Positions 36,445 through 45,528 of a stretch of 64,000 nucleotides of DNA are shown one piece after another. Location of the stretch: assembly GCF_001586775.1 (NCBI RefSeq), contig NZ_LQXS01000004.1, forward strand, positions 1-64,000, written 5' to 3'. The notes beneath the pieces were generated by a model. That model ran no database searches. It had not been told where the DNA came from and saw only the letters and a program-made list of their open reading frames with translations. Position 1 is the stretch's first letter, and each line of letters starts with the position of its first letter. Source of the DNA: Sphingobacterium populi (lineage in GTDB: Bacteria > Bacteroidota > Bacteroidia > Sphingobacteriales > Sphingobacteriaceae). A program made the position numbers and the translations under genes.

Positions 36445-36915
36445 ATGCCTTACCAGCCAGACAAGACGGATCTTAAAATATTAAAACTGTTGCAGGAGAA
36501 TGGTCGTATTACCAACCTACAGCTTGCAACAAGTATTGGTCTTTCACCTGCGCCGACGCTAGAGCGTGTTCGTAAATTAGAAAATTCGGGATTTATCAAA
36601 AGTTATCATGCTTTTGTAGATGAAGAAAAGCTGGGCTTAGGCATTAAATCATTTATTCAAATATCTCTTGATTTCCATACGCAAGATGCTATCCCTAAGT
36701 TTGTCGATGCGGTGCTTGAGATTCCTGAGGTCACAGAATGCCACCATGTAACAGGTAATTGTGATTTTATACTTAAAGTATATGTCCGCGATATTAAAGC
36801 TTACGAAGGAGTCATCATGGAGAAAATCACGAAGATACCTTATGTGAAAACTTTTCAGACTATGGTGATCATGTCCACTAGTAAAAAAGAACCAATCGTA
36901 CCCCTACAATATTAA
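36445..36915 (+). CDS. Lrp/AsnC family transcriptional regulator
   Basis: This 156-residue protein has an N-terminal helix-turn-helix (DLKILKLLQENGRITNLQLATSIGLSPAPTLERVRKLENSG) and a C-terminal RAM ligand-binding domain (VTECHHVTGNCDFILKVYVRD). It binds DNA as a multimer and responds to an amino acid that cannot be predicted. The ATG at 36445 fits the family; a longer frame from 36373 runs into the promoter region. The region upstream has repeated TTGCA/TTGCAA words that could be binding sites. Confidence 0.93.
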   Translation: MPYQPDKTDLKILKLLQENGRITNLQLATSIGLSPAPTLERVRKLENSGFIKSYHAFVDEEKLGLGIKSFIQISLDFHTQDAIPKFVDAVLEIPEVTECHHVTGNCDFILKVYVRDIKAYEGVIMEKITKIPYVKTFQTMVIMSTSKKEPIVPLQY

Positions 36916-36931
36916 GAGGAAATAGCGCACT

Positions 36932-37999
36932 ATGCACACATTTGACGATTTTGCAATCATACTTACTTGGCCCGATGCGACGATTCGTGGAGATGAGCGA
37001 TGGATGATGTTTTTTAAAAAAATTGGATTAGTAAAAAACCTCAATTTCAAGGTGGGTCATACGGGCATCGTCTTAGTAGAAAGAACTAGCGGCACTATGC
37101 GCTTTTATGATTTTGGGCGCTACATATCACCACGCGGATATGGAAGAGCGCGTTCTCAGGATTCTGATCCGCGCCTTACCATTGACCTCAAGGCACAGAT
37201 AATCGACGGGAAAATCATCAATCTCGAAAAAATAGTCGAACACTTCGAAACTTTGAAAAGCGCGATGTACGGCGAGGGCCAACTCTACTTTTCGGTGGCG
37301 GATAACATCAACTTCAGTGCCGCTAAGCGCTTCGGCGATTACTGGGTGGAGAAAGGCACTTATCCGTACGGCGCAGTCGCGCGGCACAACAATAACTGCT
37401 CCCGATTCATCACCCGTATGCTGATGAAAGCATCCGATAAATATCATTATTGGCACAGCATAAATCTGCCCGAAACAATAAAAGCAAGCCCGATCAGCAA
37501 TGTGGTAAATGCAGTGCAGGACCGCATGATTTATTCCTTTTGCCCATCCGAAGGCTTGCAGTATTTCCATATGAATCGTTGGAAATCTTTTTGGTTCTTA
37601 ATCAAGCAATTGGGCGACAATGTCTCCCAAAAGAAAGCAGATCTATTGCCCAATGACCAAATTATCGGCGCGGTTGATTATCGATCTAAACCGATCACTA
37701 TACCCAAAGATGCAACTTATCTTGGCGGTGTGGGCGATGGCGCTTGGTACGCCGTCACACATTTAGATGAAAGGCAATTTATTATCAAGCGCTTTACAAC
37801 CAAAGGCGAGCTAGAATATGTAGTGCAAGGAGAATCTGTTACAGCAGTTCAAGTCGATATGCCCTGGCGTGTAGTTTATGACAGTCATCTACTTTTCACA
37901 CATATTGAGCAGAACGATGTTAAGATTCGCATCAACCATGTTAAACAATTGGAGATTGAGGACTTCAAATTCGAAATCGTCAAAGAGTTGTATGCTTAG
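36932..37999 (+). CDS. DUF6695-like protein, possible permuted papain-like fold
   Basis: This 355-residue protein begins FDDFAIILTWPDATIRGDERWM. It has VGHTGIVLVE followed by RFYDFGRYISPRGYGR and, about 100 residues later, ARHNNNCSRFITRML. A His in VGHTGIVLV preceding a Cys in NNCSRF is the order seen in circularly permuted NlpC/P60 (YiiX/LRAT-like) proteins, so a thiol hydrolase or acyltransferase is possible; this is inference. I recall the family as DUF6695 of Bacteroidota. It follows the Lrp-type regulator by 16 bases and may be its co-transcribed partner. Confidence 0.7.
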   Translation: MHTFDDFAIILTWPDATIRGDERWMMFFKKIGLVKNLNFKVGHTGIVLVERTSGTMRFYDFGRYISPRGYGRARSQDSDPRLTIDLKAQIIDGKIINLEKIVEHFETLKSAMYGEGQLYFSVADNINFSAAKRFGDYWVEKGTYPYGAVARHNNNCSRFITRMLMKASDKYHYWHSINLPETIKASPISNVVNAVQDRMIYSFCPSEGLQYFHMNRWKSFWFLIKQLGDNVSQKKADLLPNDQIIGAVDYRSKPITIPKDATYLGGVGDGAWYAVTHLDERQFIIKRFTTKGELEYVVQGESVTAVQVDMPWRVVYDSHLLFTHIEQNDVKIRINHVKQLEIEDFKFEIVKELYA

Positions 38000-38004
38000 A
38001 ACCT

Positions 38005-38676
38005 TTACACCTGCCAGTCTATAGGCTGTTTTCCTTTATCTGAAAGATAAGCATTAGTTTGCGAGAATGGCTTCGAACCAAAAAACCCTCTGTAGACCGA
38101 CAAGGGCGATGGGTGTACCGAAGTCAACACCAAATGCTTTGAGTGATCGATCAACGCCGATTTCTTGTTCGCATAGCTCCCCCAAAGAATAAAAACCACA
38201 CCCGAGCGTTGTGCTGAGATCGACTGGATAATGGCATCTGTAAATTGCTCCCAACCTTTCTTTTGATGCGATGCTGCTTCGTGTGCACGCACTGTGAGTG
38301 TAGCATTCAGTAATAGCACGCCTTGCTGTGCCCATTTTGTCAGATCGCCGTTTTTTGGATAAACAAATCCAGGAATATCTTCTACCAGCTCTGCATAAAT
38401 ATTCTTCAAGGATGGTGGGATGGCAACACCAACAGGTACCGAAAATGATAAGCCATGCGCTTGCCCAATATTATGATAGGGATCCTGACCCAGAATGACC
38501 ACTTTGACGTCGGGCAAAGGTGTTAAACGAAAGGCGTTAAAAACTAAGTTCTCTGGCGGAAATACTTGTGCTACTTGTCGCTCCTTTTGTACAAATTGCG
38601 ATAAAGTGCGCATCGCGGGCTGTTCAAACAACGGTTTAAATACAGATTCCCAGCTTTCGTGATATCGTTTCGACAT
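38005..38676 (-). CDS. ung: Uracil-DNA glycosylase
   Basis: Ung removes uracil from DNA to start base excision repair. The 223-residue family-1 enzyme has the water-activating motif VVILGQDPYH (catalytic Asp), GLSFSVPVG, LLLNATLTV, VFILWGSYA and the DNA-intercalating HPSPLSVYRGFFG. The start at 38676 is taken because the only start upstream is a TTG inside the promoter. It is convergent with the gene before it, with five bases between. Confidence 0.97.
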   Translation of the reverse strand: MSKRYHESWESVFKPLFEQPAMRTLSQFVQKERQVAQVFPPENLVFNAFRLTPLPDVKVVILGQDPYHNIGQAHGLSFSVPVGVAIPPSLKNIYAELVEDIPGFVYPKNGDLTKWAQQGVLLLNATLTVRAHEAASHQKKGWEQFTDAIIQSISAQRSGVVFILWGSYANKKSALIDHSKHLVLTSVHPSPLSVYRGFFGSKPFSQTNAYLSDKGKQPIDWQV

Positions 38677-38679
38677 AAT

Positions 38680-38687
38680 CAAATGTA
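38680..38687 (-). promoter_or_regulatory. -7 promoter element (TACATTTG) of ung
   Basis: Exact TAnnTTTG match on the minus strand ending three bases before the ung ATG, so the mRNA would be leaderless. Confidence 0.55.
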
Positions 38688-38769
38688 CAATTTTCGTTTA
38701 ATTGTGGCATACAATTGGATACCTCTATTAATTATCGGATATTTGCATAAAAAGAAATTAAGAAATTAT

Positions 38770-39309
38770 ATGTCGAATTTAATACGCATAATCATAGCCA
38801 GCCTGTTGATCATCGGAACCGCTACACTCTTTTGGTTTGGGCTATGGGGCTGGGGTATATTAGCCGTTCTCGTAACAATCCTGACTTGGGTAACCGTATT
38901 TTTCAACGAGAAAATGTTGCTAGCACAATGGCATTTGCGCAAAGAAAACATGACAAAGGCAGAGCTCTGGCTGAAGAAAATCAAGAATTTTCAGAAAGAA
39001 CTCGTCCCTGCTCAACATGGCTATTACCACATGTTATTAGGGTTAATCGAATCTCAAAAAGCACCTTTACAAGCAGAGAAATTCTTCAAGAAAGCGTTGA
39101 CATTGGGCTTGCATATGGATCACAATGTAGCTTTGGCCAAATTAAGTTTGGCGGGCATAGCGATGGCGAAGCGCGATAAACGCGGCGCCGAAAAGTTGCT
39201 TTCTGAAGCTAAAAGAGCAGACAAAAACAAATTGCTCGATGAGCAAATAAAAATGATGAAGTCGCAGATGACGATGATGGACAAGCAGCAATTCCGCTAT
39301 TCCAGATAG
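38770..39309 (+). CDS. Membrane protein with TPR-like cytoplasmic tail
   Basis: This 179-residue protein has two adjacent membrane helices (residues about 4-20 and 23-43) and a helical tail. The tail has TPR-like pairs, as in KAELWLKKIKNFQKELVPAQ, HMLLGLIESQKAPLQAEKFF and AMAKRDKRGAEKLLSEAKRA. I do not recognise a named family. I chose the ATG at 38770 because the frame upstream of it runs into the ung gene. It is divergent from ung and convergent with the next gene. Confidence 0.75.
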   Translation: MSNLIRIIIASLLIIGTATLFWFGLWGWGILAVLVTILTWVTVFFNEKMLLAQWHLRKENMTKAELWLKKIKNFQKELVPAQHGYYHMLLGLIESQKAPLQAEKFFKKALTLGLHMDHNVALAKLSLAGIAMAKRDKRGAEKLLSEAKRADKNKLLDEQIKMMKSQMTMMDKQQFRYSR

Positions 39310-39323
39310 CCTGCTATCAAACA

Positions 39324-39770
39324 CTAAAGTCGAACCTTGATCTGCCTAAAGCGACCTGATTCTCGGCTATCTTCAAACACAATATTAACGGCCTCTGGAA
39401 GGCCGTTTTCTTTTTTCCAACCGGCAACTTTGAATTGTAATGCCACGGGCACATCCATCGCCATCACATGATTCAGGTAATTTTGCCGATCATTGATATG
39501 AATACGCACCCTTCCCATCTGTATCTGCGTATACATTAATTCCTTATCGTTTTGATCTACTACCGTGGAGGCAAAGGTGTTCATCTTAAATTCTCGCTGC
39601 TGGCGCAACGACGAGATAACGTAGAGATCGACGATGGCGGTATCTTTGCTGACATTCACAGATCGCACATCGAATTGCAAATCATCCAATAGCAATACCG
39701 TCGTATCTTCTTGCGCTACAAGTGCAAGAGGTAAACTCCACAACAGAAAAAGAACTATTTTCTTAAACAT
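39324..39770 (-). CDS. Exported protein of unknown function
   Basis: This 148-residue protein has a clear signal peptide (residues 1-19, cleavage near LVAQ) and a beta-rich mature part with alternating charged and hydrophobic residues. Cysteine is lacking and no motif is recognised. It follows a DUF4293 gene by 32 bases on the same strand, so it may be co-transcribed with it. Confidence 0.72.
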   Translation of the reverse strand: MFKKIVLFLLWSLPLALVAQEDTTVLLLDDLQFDVRSVNVSKDTAIVDLYVISSLRQQREFKMNTFASTVVDQNDKELMYTQIQMGRVRIHINDRQNYLNHVMAMDVPVALQFKVAGWKKENGLPEAVNIVFEDSRESGRFRQIKVRL

Positions 39771-39802
39771 AGATAAAGTAAAGAAAGGGTCAAAGAGAAC
39801 AA

Positions 39803-40276
39803 CTAACGAAGACGATCTGCTGACTTGATTAGCTTCTCATCGTTACGAATAGCACCTAGAGCCATAGATAGAAAAATGATCGACACCGGCAAAAGGAAGA
39901 AACCAATCCCGATATTATTAGCACTTAGATACTGGTTATTGGCCGACAATACGTTATTGGCGCTGACATACATCCATACTGCAAACAGCACGATCAATAC
40001 AAGCTGTAAATAGATAAACTTGATCTGACGCTTACGATCCTTATATAAAAATATCAGCACAAGCGGCATCACAGCAATGAATACGGCGACGATACTTTGT
40101 AAGATAAAACTCTCTTGCTTTACGGCTTCATTATTAACCGAGGTGTAAATGCCCGACACATAGATTTGTTTGCCCAGCCCTACTAAGTCGATATAATTCA
40201 CATAAGGGAATAGAAACAAGGTGGTCAAAACTAGACCAGAAAGCAAAAGCCAAACGGATTGTATACGTTGTATCAT
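39803..40276 (-). CDS. DUF4293 family membrane protein
   Basis: This 157-residue protein has four membrane helices and the DUF4293 start MIQRIQSVWLLLSGLVLTTL, with a short extracytoplasmic loop and the basic turn YKDRKRQIKFIYLQL. The family is found in Bacteroidota and has no assigned function. It is divergent from nothing close: the next gene upstream, a glycosyltransferase gene, reads the same way and ends 78 bases before it. Confidence 0.88.
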   Translation of the reverse strand: MIQRIQSVWLLLSGLVLTTLFLFPYVNYIDLVGLGKQIYVSGIYTSVNNEAVKQESFILQSIVAVFIAVMPLVLIFLYKDRKRQIKFIYLQLVLIVLFAVWMYVSANNVLSANNQYLSANNIGIGFFLLPVSIIFLSMALGAIRNDEKLIKSADRLR

Positions 40277-40354
40277 AATAGTGCGAACATTTTTATTACT
40301 ATGCGGACAAATATACTATTTAACAGGTGGAATTGCGTTTGGTTTGATAAACTA

Positions 40355-41596
40355 TTACTTGCTAGAAATATTCTTAGCCTCTATCCAACGCGACATATAT
40401 TTCTTGGCTGCATACTGCTCTTGCGCCAGGATCCGGCCGATCATATTTTGATTGCGATGCGCCGCAAGATTTTCAGTCAGGGCCGCAATATGTTGTACGA
40501 AAAGCATTTGCGCGAGATCGTCGGCCATCAGATTGCTTAAAACAGATGAGATCAGCGCTTGCTTCTCCAACCAATAGGCCTCATTCGTATATAATTTCAC
40601 CGTTTCGGAAACAAAATTTTCCAATAAATCTGCAACTACTCCAGGCCAATATTCCGGATTCATCCCTTCTGCACCAACGCTAGAAGTGATAGATGGCGTG
40701 CCCGTGATCATGGCATCGACGAACTTTCCCTTTTGCCCAGCGCCAAACGGTATTGGTGCCAACAACAAACGATACGATTGCATCGTCTGCCGCGCATCAT
40801 CCGCTCGACCCTTAATCAGAAAACCATCTTTCGTATTATGTAGTTGCTCTACTTTCTGCGACGCATAGGCACCGTAGATGTGCAATTCTGCCTCCGGCAA
40901 AGCTTTACGAATCTCGGGCCAATAGGTCTTTTTGAGCAACTCTACTGTTTTCCAATTAGGTTCGTGCAAAAAATTACCTATAAAAATAAGATTCTTTCGG
41001 TCGCTAAAAGTCGGCATCAGAGTGCTGTTCGGGTCATTGAAAGTCTCTGCAAAAAATGGAAGATAATACAACAACGATTCGGACACACGGAATTGATCGA
41101 CCAATAGGTCGTATTCGCTGCGCGAAATAATTAGCGATAGATCACAGCGATAGATAGTGGCTAACTCGCGCATTGCTGTAGGCGAATACAACAATTCCTC
41201 AGACCACGCCTGCTGCTGTCGATAAGCCTCTTGGCGCGCCAAACGCAGAAAATGTAGATCTTCGGTATCCAATATCCGGATTGCCTGCGGACAGTGCTCT
41301 GCCACGCGCCAGCCAAATTGTTCTTCGACCATAAACCGATCAAATAAAACAACATCCGGTTGTAATTCTTTGATTAGCTTATCGAAGGAACTATCATTAA
41401 GCAAAATGGAATGACAAATAATGTTCATCTCATCTAACCGATGACTGTGGGGAGAGCGTGCTGCTGCCGAAGCAAAATGCACTTCATCGTACTGTTTTAG
41501 AAATAAACCCAATAGCTGCAACATCCGCCAGCCGGCGGCAGAAGAAGTCGGCTCCGGCCACACTTGGCCAATCACAAAAAGCTTGGTACGCTGCAT
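40355..41596 (-). CDS. Glycosyltransferase, GT-B fold (GT4-like)
   Basis: This 413-residue protein has the N-terminal start LFVIGQVWPEPTSSAAGWRM and the C-terminal donor-site region. The latter runs from NLIFIGNFLHEPNWKTVELLKK and ELHIYGAYASQKVEQL to PFGAGQKGKFVDAMITGTP, with the acidic/serine pattern of family GT4-like enzymes. It is probably involved in polysaccharide or lipid glycosylation; donor and acceptor are unknown. I start at 41596; the much longer frame to 41788 would overlap the divergent miaE gene. Confidence 0.85.
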   Translation of the reverse strand: MQRTKLFVIGQVWPEPTSSAAGWRMLQLLGLFLKQYDEVHFASAAARSPHSHRLDEMNIICHSILLNDSSFDKLIKELQPDVVLFDRFMVEEQFGWRVAEHCPQAIRILDTEDLHFLRLARQEAYRQQQAWSEELLYSPTAMRELATIYRCDLSLIISRSEYDLLVDQFRVSESLLYYLPFFAETFNDPNSTLMPTFSDRKNLIFIGNFLHEPNWKTVELLKKTYWPEIRKALPEAELHIYGAYASQKVEQLHNTKDGFLIKGRADDARQTMQSYRLLLAPIPFGAGQKGKFVDAMITGTPSITSSVGAEGMNPEYWPGVVADLLENFVSETVKLYTNEAYWLEKQALISSVLSNLMADDLAQMLFVQHIAALTENLAAHRNQNMIGRILAQEQYAAKKYMSRWIEAKNISSK

Positions 41597-41638
41597 CGTG
41601 CAAGTTAGGATATTTAAGCGGCGTGTTTCTAATTTTCG

Positions 41639-41646
41639 TAAATTTG
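41639..41646 (+). promoter_or_regulatory. -7 promoter element (TAAATTTG) of miaE
   Basis: Exact TAnnTTTG match 17 bases before the miaE start, which gives a leader of about ten bases and supports the ATG at 41664. Confidence 0.6.
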
Positions 41647-41663
41647 TACAAACGAACATTGTT

Positions 41664-42245
41664 ATGTTAGGATTAAAATTACTGACAGATCCACGCTGGG
41701 CGAACGTGGCGGAGTCTAATCTTGAAGAAATATTAACAGACCATGCTTGGTGCGAGCAAAAGGCGGCTTCGAATGCAATCTCACTCATTACACAAAACTG
41801 TGAATACGAAGATCTTGTGCACGAACTTACCGCAATCGCGATCGAAGAGATGCAACATTTTCAGATGGTGATCGATATTATCAAAGAACGGGGCTACACA
41901 TTAGGGCGCGAACGGAAAGATGATTACGTAGGCCGGTTGATGAAGTTTTCTAAAAAAGATGGATCCAGAAATCAAGCTTTTATCGATCGTTTGCTATTTG
42001 CGGCCATGATCGAAGCCCGCAGCTGCGAGCGTTTTCGCGTGTTGTCTAAGAATCTGCAAGATGAAAAATTGGCCAAATTTTACCATGATTTAATGGTTTC
42101 TGAGGCCAATCATTATACGACTTTCCTCAACTTCGCTCGGAAATACACCGAAGGTGTGGATGTGGACAAACGCTGGCAAGAATGGCTCACGTTTGAAGGA
42201 GAGCTGATTCAGAGCTACGGCACAAAAGAGCAAATACACGGTTAG
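41664..42245 (+). CDS. miaE: tRNA-(ms2io6A)-hydroxylase
   Basis: MiaE is a non-haem di-iron oxygenase that hydroxylates the isopentenyl group of ms2i6A37 in tRNA. The 193-residue helical protein starts LGLKLLTDPRWANVAESNLEEILTDHAW and carries the iron-ligand pairs ExxH in IEEMQHFQM and SEANHYTTF, plus EARSCERF. The substrate is made by MiaA (gene at 3570) and MiaB (not in the window). It requires oxygen, so it points to an aerobic organism. Confidence 0.93.
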   Translation: MLGLKLLTDPRWANVAESNLEEILTDHAWCEQKAASNAISLITQNCEYEDLVHELTAIAIEEMQHFQMVIDIIKERGYTLGRERKDDYVGRLMKFSKKDGSRNQAFIDRLLFAAMIEARSCERFRVLSKNLQDEKLAKFYHDLMVSEANHYTTFLNFARKYTEGVDVDKRWQEWLTFEGELIQSYGTKEQIHG

Positions 42246-42272
42246 TACGCATTAATATAAATACGACAACGC

Positions 42273-43304
42273 ATGGAATTAGGCATAGGTATGTTTGGCG
42301 ATCTTCAGATCGATCAAAAAACGGGAGCAATACAAGCACCGCAGCAACGATTACACGAAATTATCGAAGAGATCAAATTGATGGACGAAGTCGGATTGGA
42401 CTTCTTCGGCATGGGCGAACATCATCGCCCTGACTACGCGGTAGCTTCGCCCGAAATTATCTTGGCCGCGGCATCTACCGTCACCAAACGGATCAAGTTA
42501 GGTAGTGCCGTTTCGGTCATCAGTTCTAGTGATCCAGTCAAATTATATCAAGATTTTGCGACGGTGGATTTATTGTCCAACGGACGTGCCGAACTGATGG
42601 CTGGACGTGGTTCTTTTATCGAATCTTTCCCATTGTACGGGTATGACTTGAAAGATTACAGCTCACTGTTCACGGAGAAGTTGAACCTACTATTGCAGAT
42701 CAATAATAATGAAACCGTGAATTGGACGGGCAAGCATCGCGCTTCGTTGATCAATCAAGAGATATATCCTCGTGCGGTTAAAAAATTACCTATTTGGGTG
42801 GCTGTTGGCGGCACAACAGAATCTGTGATTCGTGCCGGAAAACTGGGTTTGCCTGTCATGTTTGCCATTATTGGCGGAACTTACGCCAGCTTCCAATCAT
42901 TGTTTGAAGTATATCAACAAGCTTATACCGACAGTGGCCACGATATGGCCAATTTCCAAGTCGGCGTACATATGCATGCTTTCTTCGGCGACAACTCCAA
43001 GGCGATTGCAGAATGGTATTATCCGTTTTATGCAGCGCAAATGAATCGCGTAGGCGCATCGCGTGGCTGGCCACCGTACCAACGCTCGCAATATGATTTT
43101 GGTCGCTCAAAACATGGCCACCTTCTGGTAGGCGATGCCAATGAAATGGTCGACAAAATCTTAGAAATTCAGGAATCCTTTGACCTGACTCGATTTGCCG
43201 CACATATGGATGTCGGAAGCCCAGATCATGCACAGATGATGAAATCTATCGAAATTTACGGCACGCAGATTATACCAAAAGTTAAAGCCGCATTAGCGAA
43301 ATAA
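42273..43304 (+). CDS. LLM-class flavin-dependent oxidoreductase
   Basis: This 343-residue TIM-barrel protein of the luciferase-like monooxygenase superfamily is recognised by MGEHHRPDYAVASPEIILAA, ASTVTKRIKLGSAVSVISSSDPV and LLSNGRAELMAGRGSFIESFPLYGYDL. Such proteins use FMN or a related flavin; this subgroup (Atu2307/SP_0267 type) has no proven substrate. It follows miaE by 27 bases on the same strand. A long-looped hairpin lies behind it. Confidence 0.92.
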   Translation: MELGIGMFGDLQIDQKTGAIQAPQQRLHEIIEEIKLMDEVGLDFFGMGEHHRPDYAVASPEIILAAASTVTKRIKLGSAVSVISSSDPVKLYQDFATVDLLSNGRAELMAGRGSFIESFPLYGYDLKDYSSLFTEKLNLLLQINNNETVNWTGKHRASLINQEIYPRAVKKLPIWVAVGGTTESVIRAGKLGLPVMFAIIGGTYASFQSLFEVYQQAYTDSGHDMANFQVGVHMHAFFGDNSKAIAEWYYPFYAAQMNRVGASRGWPPYQRSQYDFGRSKHGHLLVGDANEMVDKILEIQESFDLTRFAAHMDVGSPDHAQMMKSIEIYGTQIIPKVKAALAK

Positions 43305-43315
43305 ACACTCCGCAC

Positions 43316-43377
43316 AAATCAGCGTAGCATACTATAGTTCACAGACGGTAAACTTGGTGTCCCACGCTGATTTTGTA
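43316..43377 (+). terminator. Possible terminator with long loop
   Basis: AAATCAGCGT (43316-43325) pairs perfectly with ACGCTGATTT (43364-43373), and a T-rich stretch follows. The loop is 38 bases, so the hairpin may not fold as simply as drawn. Confidence 0.5.
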
Positions 43378-43437
43378 TTTTCATTGCCGTAATATTGCAT
43401 CAGTACCTACATCACCACTTTTTATTAGCACAGCTTC

Positions 43438-44967
43438 ATGGCCATTACGATGCGTATCTCTTCCTTTCGGAATATCAATCTTAAAAATGAAACTTTAGCC
43501 GGTCTTACAGTCGCGATGACGATGATTCCCGAATCACTCTCTTTTGCGATTTTGGCTGGCCTTTCGCCATTGACAGGTTTGTATGCGGCATTCTTGATGG
43601 GATTGGTCACGGCTGTTTTAGGCGGCAGGCCAGCCATGGTTTCCGGCGGAGCCGGAGCTACCGTTGTCACCTTAATCGCACTAGCTTCTACGCACGGCGT
43701 AGAATATCTCTTTGCGGCAGTTGTAATGGCTGGGGTATTACAATTTGCAGTCGGCCTTTTTAAGTTAGGCAAATTTGTACGATTGATTCCACAACCCGTG
43801 ATGTATGGCTTTCTCAACGGCTTGGCCATTATTATCTTTTTATCACAAGTCGAGCAATTCAAAATGTCAGGCGATTCTGGCTCGTGGATGAGCGGCACAC
43901 CGCTGTATACGATGATCGGGTTGACCTTGCTGACCATCTCGATTGTGATTGGATTGCCAAAGTTGACGAAAGTTGTTCCGGCTTCGCTCGTGGCGATTTT
44001 AGTCGTGTTTGGGATAGTCACTTATTTCGGAATAGATACCAAAAAGGTGATTGATATTGCTTCGGTTAGCGGATCTTTACCTAATTTTCATATCCCACAG
44101 ATTCCATTTACGTTGGACACGCTACAACTTATCTTTCCTTACGCATTGGTGATGGCCGGCGTCGGGTTAATCGAATCCTTGCTCACGCTCAATATGGTCG
44201 ATGAGATCACTGGTACAAAAGGAAAAACTAATCGCGAATCCATGGCTCAGGGAACGGCCAATGTAGTCAATGGATTTTTTGGTGGCATGGGCGGTTGCGC
44301 CATGGTCGCACAAACTTTGGTCAATCTCAATGCTGGAGCTAAAACCTATGTGTCGTCATTCATTGCTGCGATTACTATTTTGTTCGTCATACTAGTTGGC
44401 AGTCCTGTGATTGAAATGATTCCGATGGCGGCATTAGTTGGCGTCATGATGATGGTAGCGATTTCGACGTTCGAATGGCTGAGTTTTCGCATCATCAACA
44501 AGTTCCCTAAGTCCGACATTTTCGTCGGCATACTGGTCGCTATCATTACGGTACTTCTGCATAACCTCGCTTTAGCCGTGCTTGTCGGCGTGATCATATC
44601 TGCACTAGTTTTTGCTTGGGATAATGCCAAACGAAGCCGCGCAAGAAAATATGTGGATGATGAAGGCGTGAAACATTATGAGATCTATGGGCCGCTATTC
44701 TTTGGCTCGACGACTGCTTTTTTAGAAAAGTTTGACGTTAACGAAGATCCTGATCGTATCGTCATCGACTTCAAGGAAAGCCGTGTGGCGGATATGTCTG
44801 CCATAGACGCGCTGCACAAAATCACTGCGCGCTACGCCAAAGTCGGCAAGAAAGTTCATCTACGATCGCTTAGCCCAGATAGCGTCCATTTGCTTTCTGA
44901 TGCTGCGGGCATTGTTGAAGTCAATATTTTGGAAGATCCAACGTATAAAGTGATGCCGAAGGATTAG
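43438..44967 (+). CDS. SulP family inorganic anion transporter
   Basis: This 509-residue inner-membrane transporter has about 11-12 segments and the SulP signature TMIPESLSFAILAGLSPLTGLYAAF. The core continues VSGGAGATVV and MAQGTANVVNGFFGGMGGCAMVAQ, and a cytoplasmic STAS domain (from about residue 405) ends it. SulP proteins carry sulfate, bicarbonate or other anions, often with Na+ or H+. The substrate is not fixed by sequence. Convergent with a GNAT gene. Confidence 0.94.
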   Translation: MAITMRISSFRNINLKNETLAGLTVAMTMIPESLSFAILAGLSPLTGLYAAFLMGLVTAVLGGRPAMVSGGAGATVVTLIALASTHGVEYLFAAVVMAGVLQFAVGLFKLGKFVRLIPQPVMYGFLNGLAIIIFLSQVEQFKMSGDSGSWMSGTPLYTMIGLTLLTISIVIGLPKLTKVVPASLVAILVVFGIVTYFGIDTKKVIDIASVSGSLPNFHIPQIPFTLDTLQLIFPYALVMAGVGLIESLLTLNMVDEITGTKGKTNRESMAQGTANVVNGFFGGMGGCAMVAQTLVNLNAGAKTYVSSFIAAITILFVILVGSPVIEMIPMAALVGVMMMVAISTFEWLSFRIINKFPKSDIFVGILVAIITVLLHNLALAVLVGVIISALVFAWDNAKRSRARKYVDDEGVKHYEIYGPLFFGSTTAFLEKFDVNEDPDRIVIDFKESRVADMSAIDALHKITARYAKVGKKVHLRSLSPDSVHLLSDAAGIVEVNILEDPTYKVMPKD

Positions 44968-44972
44968 TAAAT

Positions 44973-45515
44973 CTATCTAGATTGAGCCTCTAAATACTTA
45001 CTTTTTCGAAGTTCATACAGATAATTGAACCGTGAAGGTTCGCCATAATAAGACATCTCTAGTTCGGCAACTTTTGTAGCGCCTAGCCGCGTTACGGCAA
45101 TTTGAGATCGGAGATTATCGGCGCCGACATGGAATCGTACGGTATCGACAAAAGGAAATATATAATCCAGCATCATCCTTTTTACGATAGGATTTATTCC
45201 CTTTCCCCAATAAGCAGTCGCATAAAAAGTATATCCGACGAATATACTTTTGTTTTCGACATCATAATCATAATAGCGCGTGCTGCCGATAATCTTACCT
45301 GTTTGCTTTTCGACAATTAGGAAGGCACTACCACTTTTCATCGCTCCTTCAAAGAAATTCAAAAAAATTGCTCTCTGCCAGCGGTTCTTGTTCGGGTGCC
45401 CAGCCCAAATTGCTGGATCACTCGCCGTGGTATACAAATCCTCGAAATCCGATTGTTTTAATGGTCGCAATAAGACCAAATCATTTTCTAAAACTGGCTG
45501 TAAATTTAAAGGCAT
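44973..45515 (-). CDS. GNAT family N-acetyltransferase (RimJ/RimL-like)
   Basis: This 180-residue acetyltransferase starts LQPVLENDLVLLRPLKQSDFEDLY. It has the acetyl-CoA region VGYTFYATAYWGKGINPIVKRMMLDYIF and then VRFHVGADNLRSQIAVTRLGA, the pattern of the RimJ/RimL group that often acts on protein N-termini, ribosomal proteins or small molecules. The 439 bases behind its start, up to the dioxygenase gene, hold a possible gene remnant and the next promoter. Confidence 0.9.
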   Translation of the reverse strand: MPLNLQPVLENDLVLLRPLKQSDFEDLYTTASDPAIWAGHPNKNRWQRAIFLNFFEGAMKSGSAFLIVEKQTGKIIGSTRYYDYDVENKSIFVGYTFYATAYWGKGINPIVKRMMLDYIFPFVDTVRFHVGADNLRSQIAVTRLGATKVAELEMSYYGEPSRFNYLYELRKSKYLEAQSR

Positions 45516-45528
45516 CGTCTTTATTCTT

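Noticed and set aside
41597..41788. N-terminal extension of the glycosyltransferase gene
   Set aside because: It would overlap the promoter and start of the divergent miaE gene, and the family N-terminus begins at 41596.
43425..44021. A 198-codon minus-strand reading frame opposite the SulP transporter gene
   Set aside because: Low-complexity Pro/Thr/Lys-rich translation expected of the antisense of a hydrophobic protein; the transporter on the plus strand is complete and convincing.
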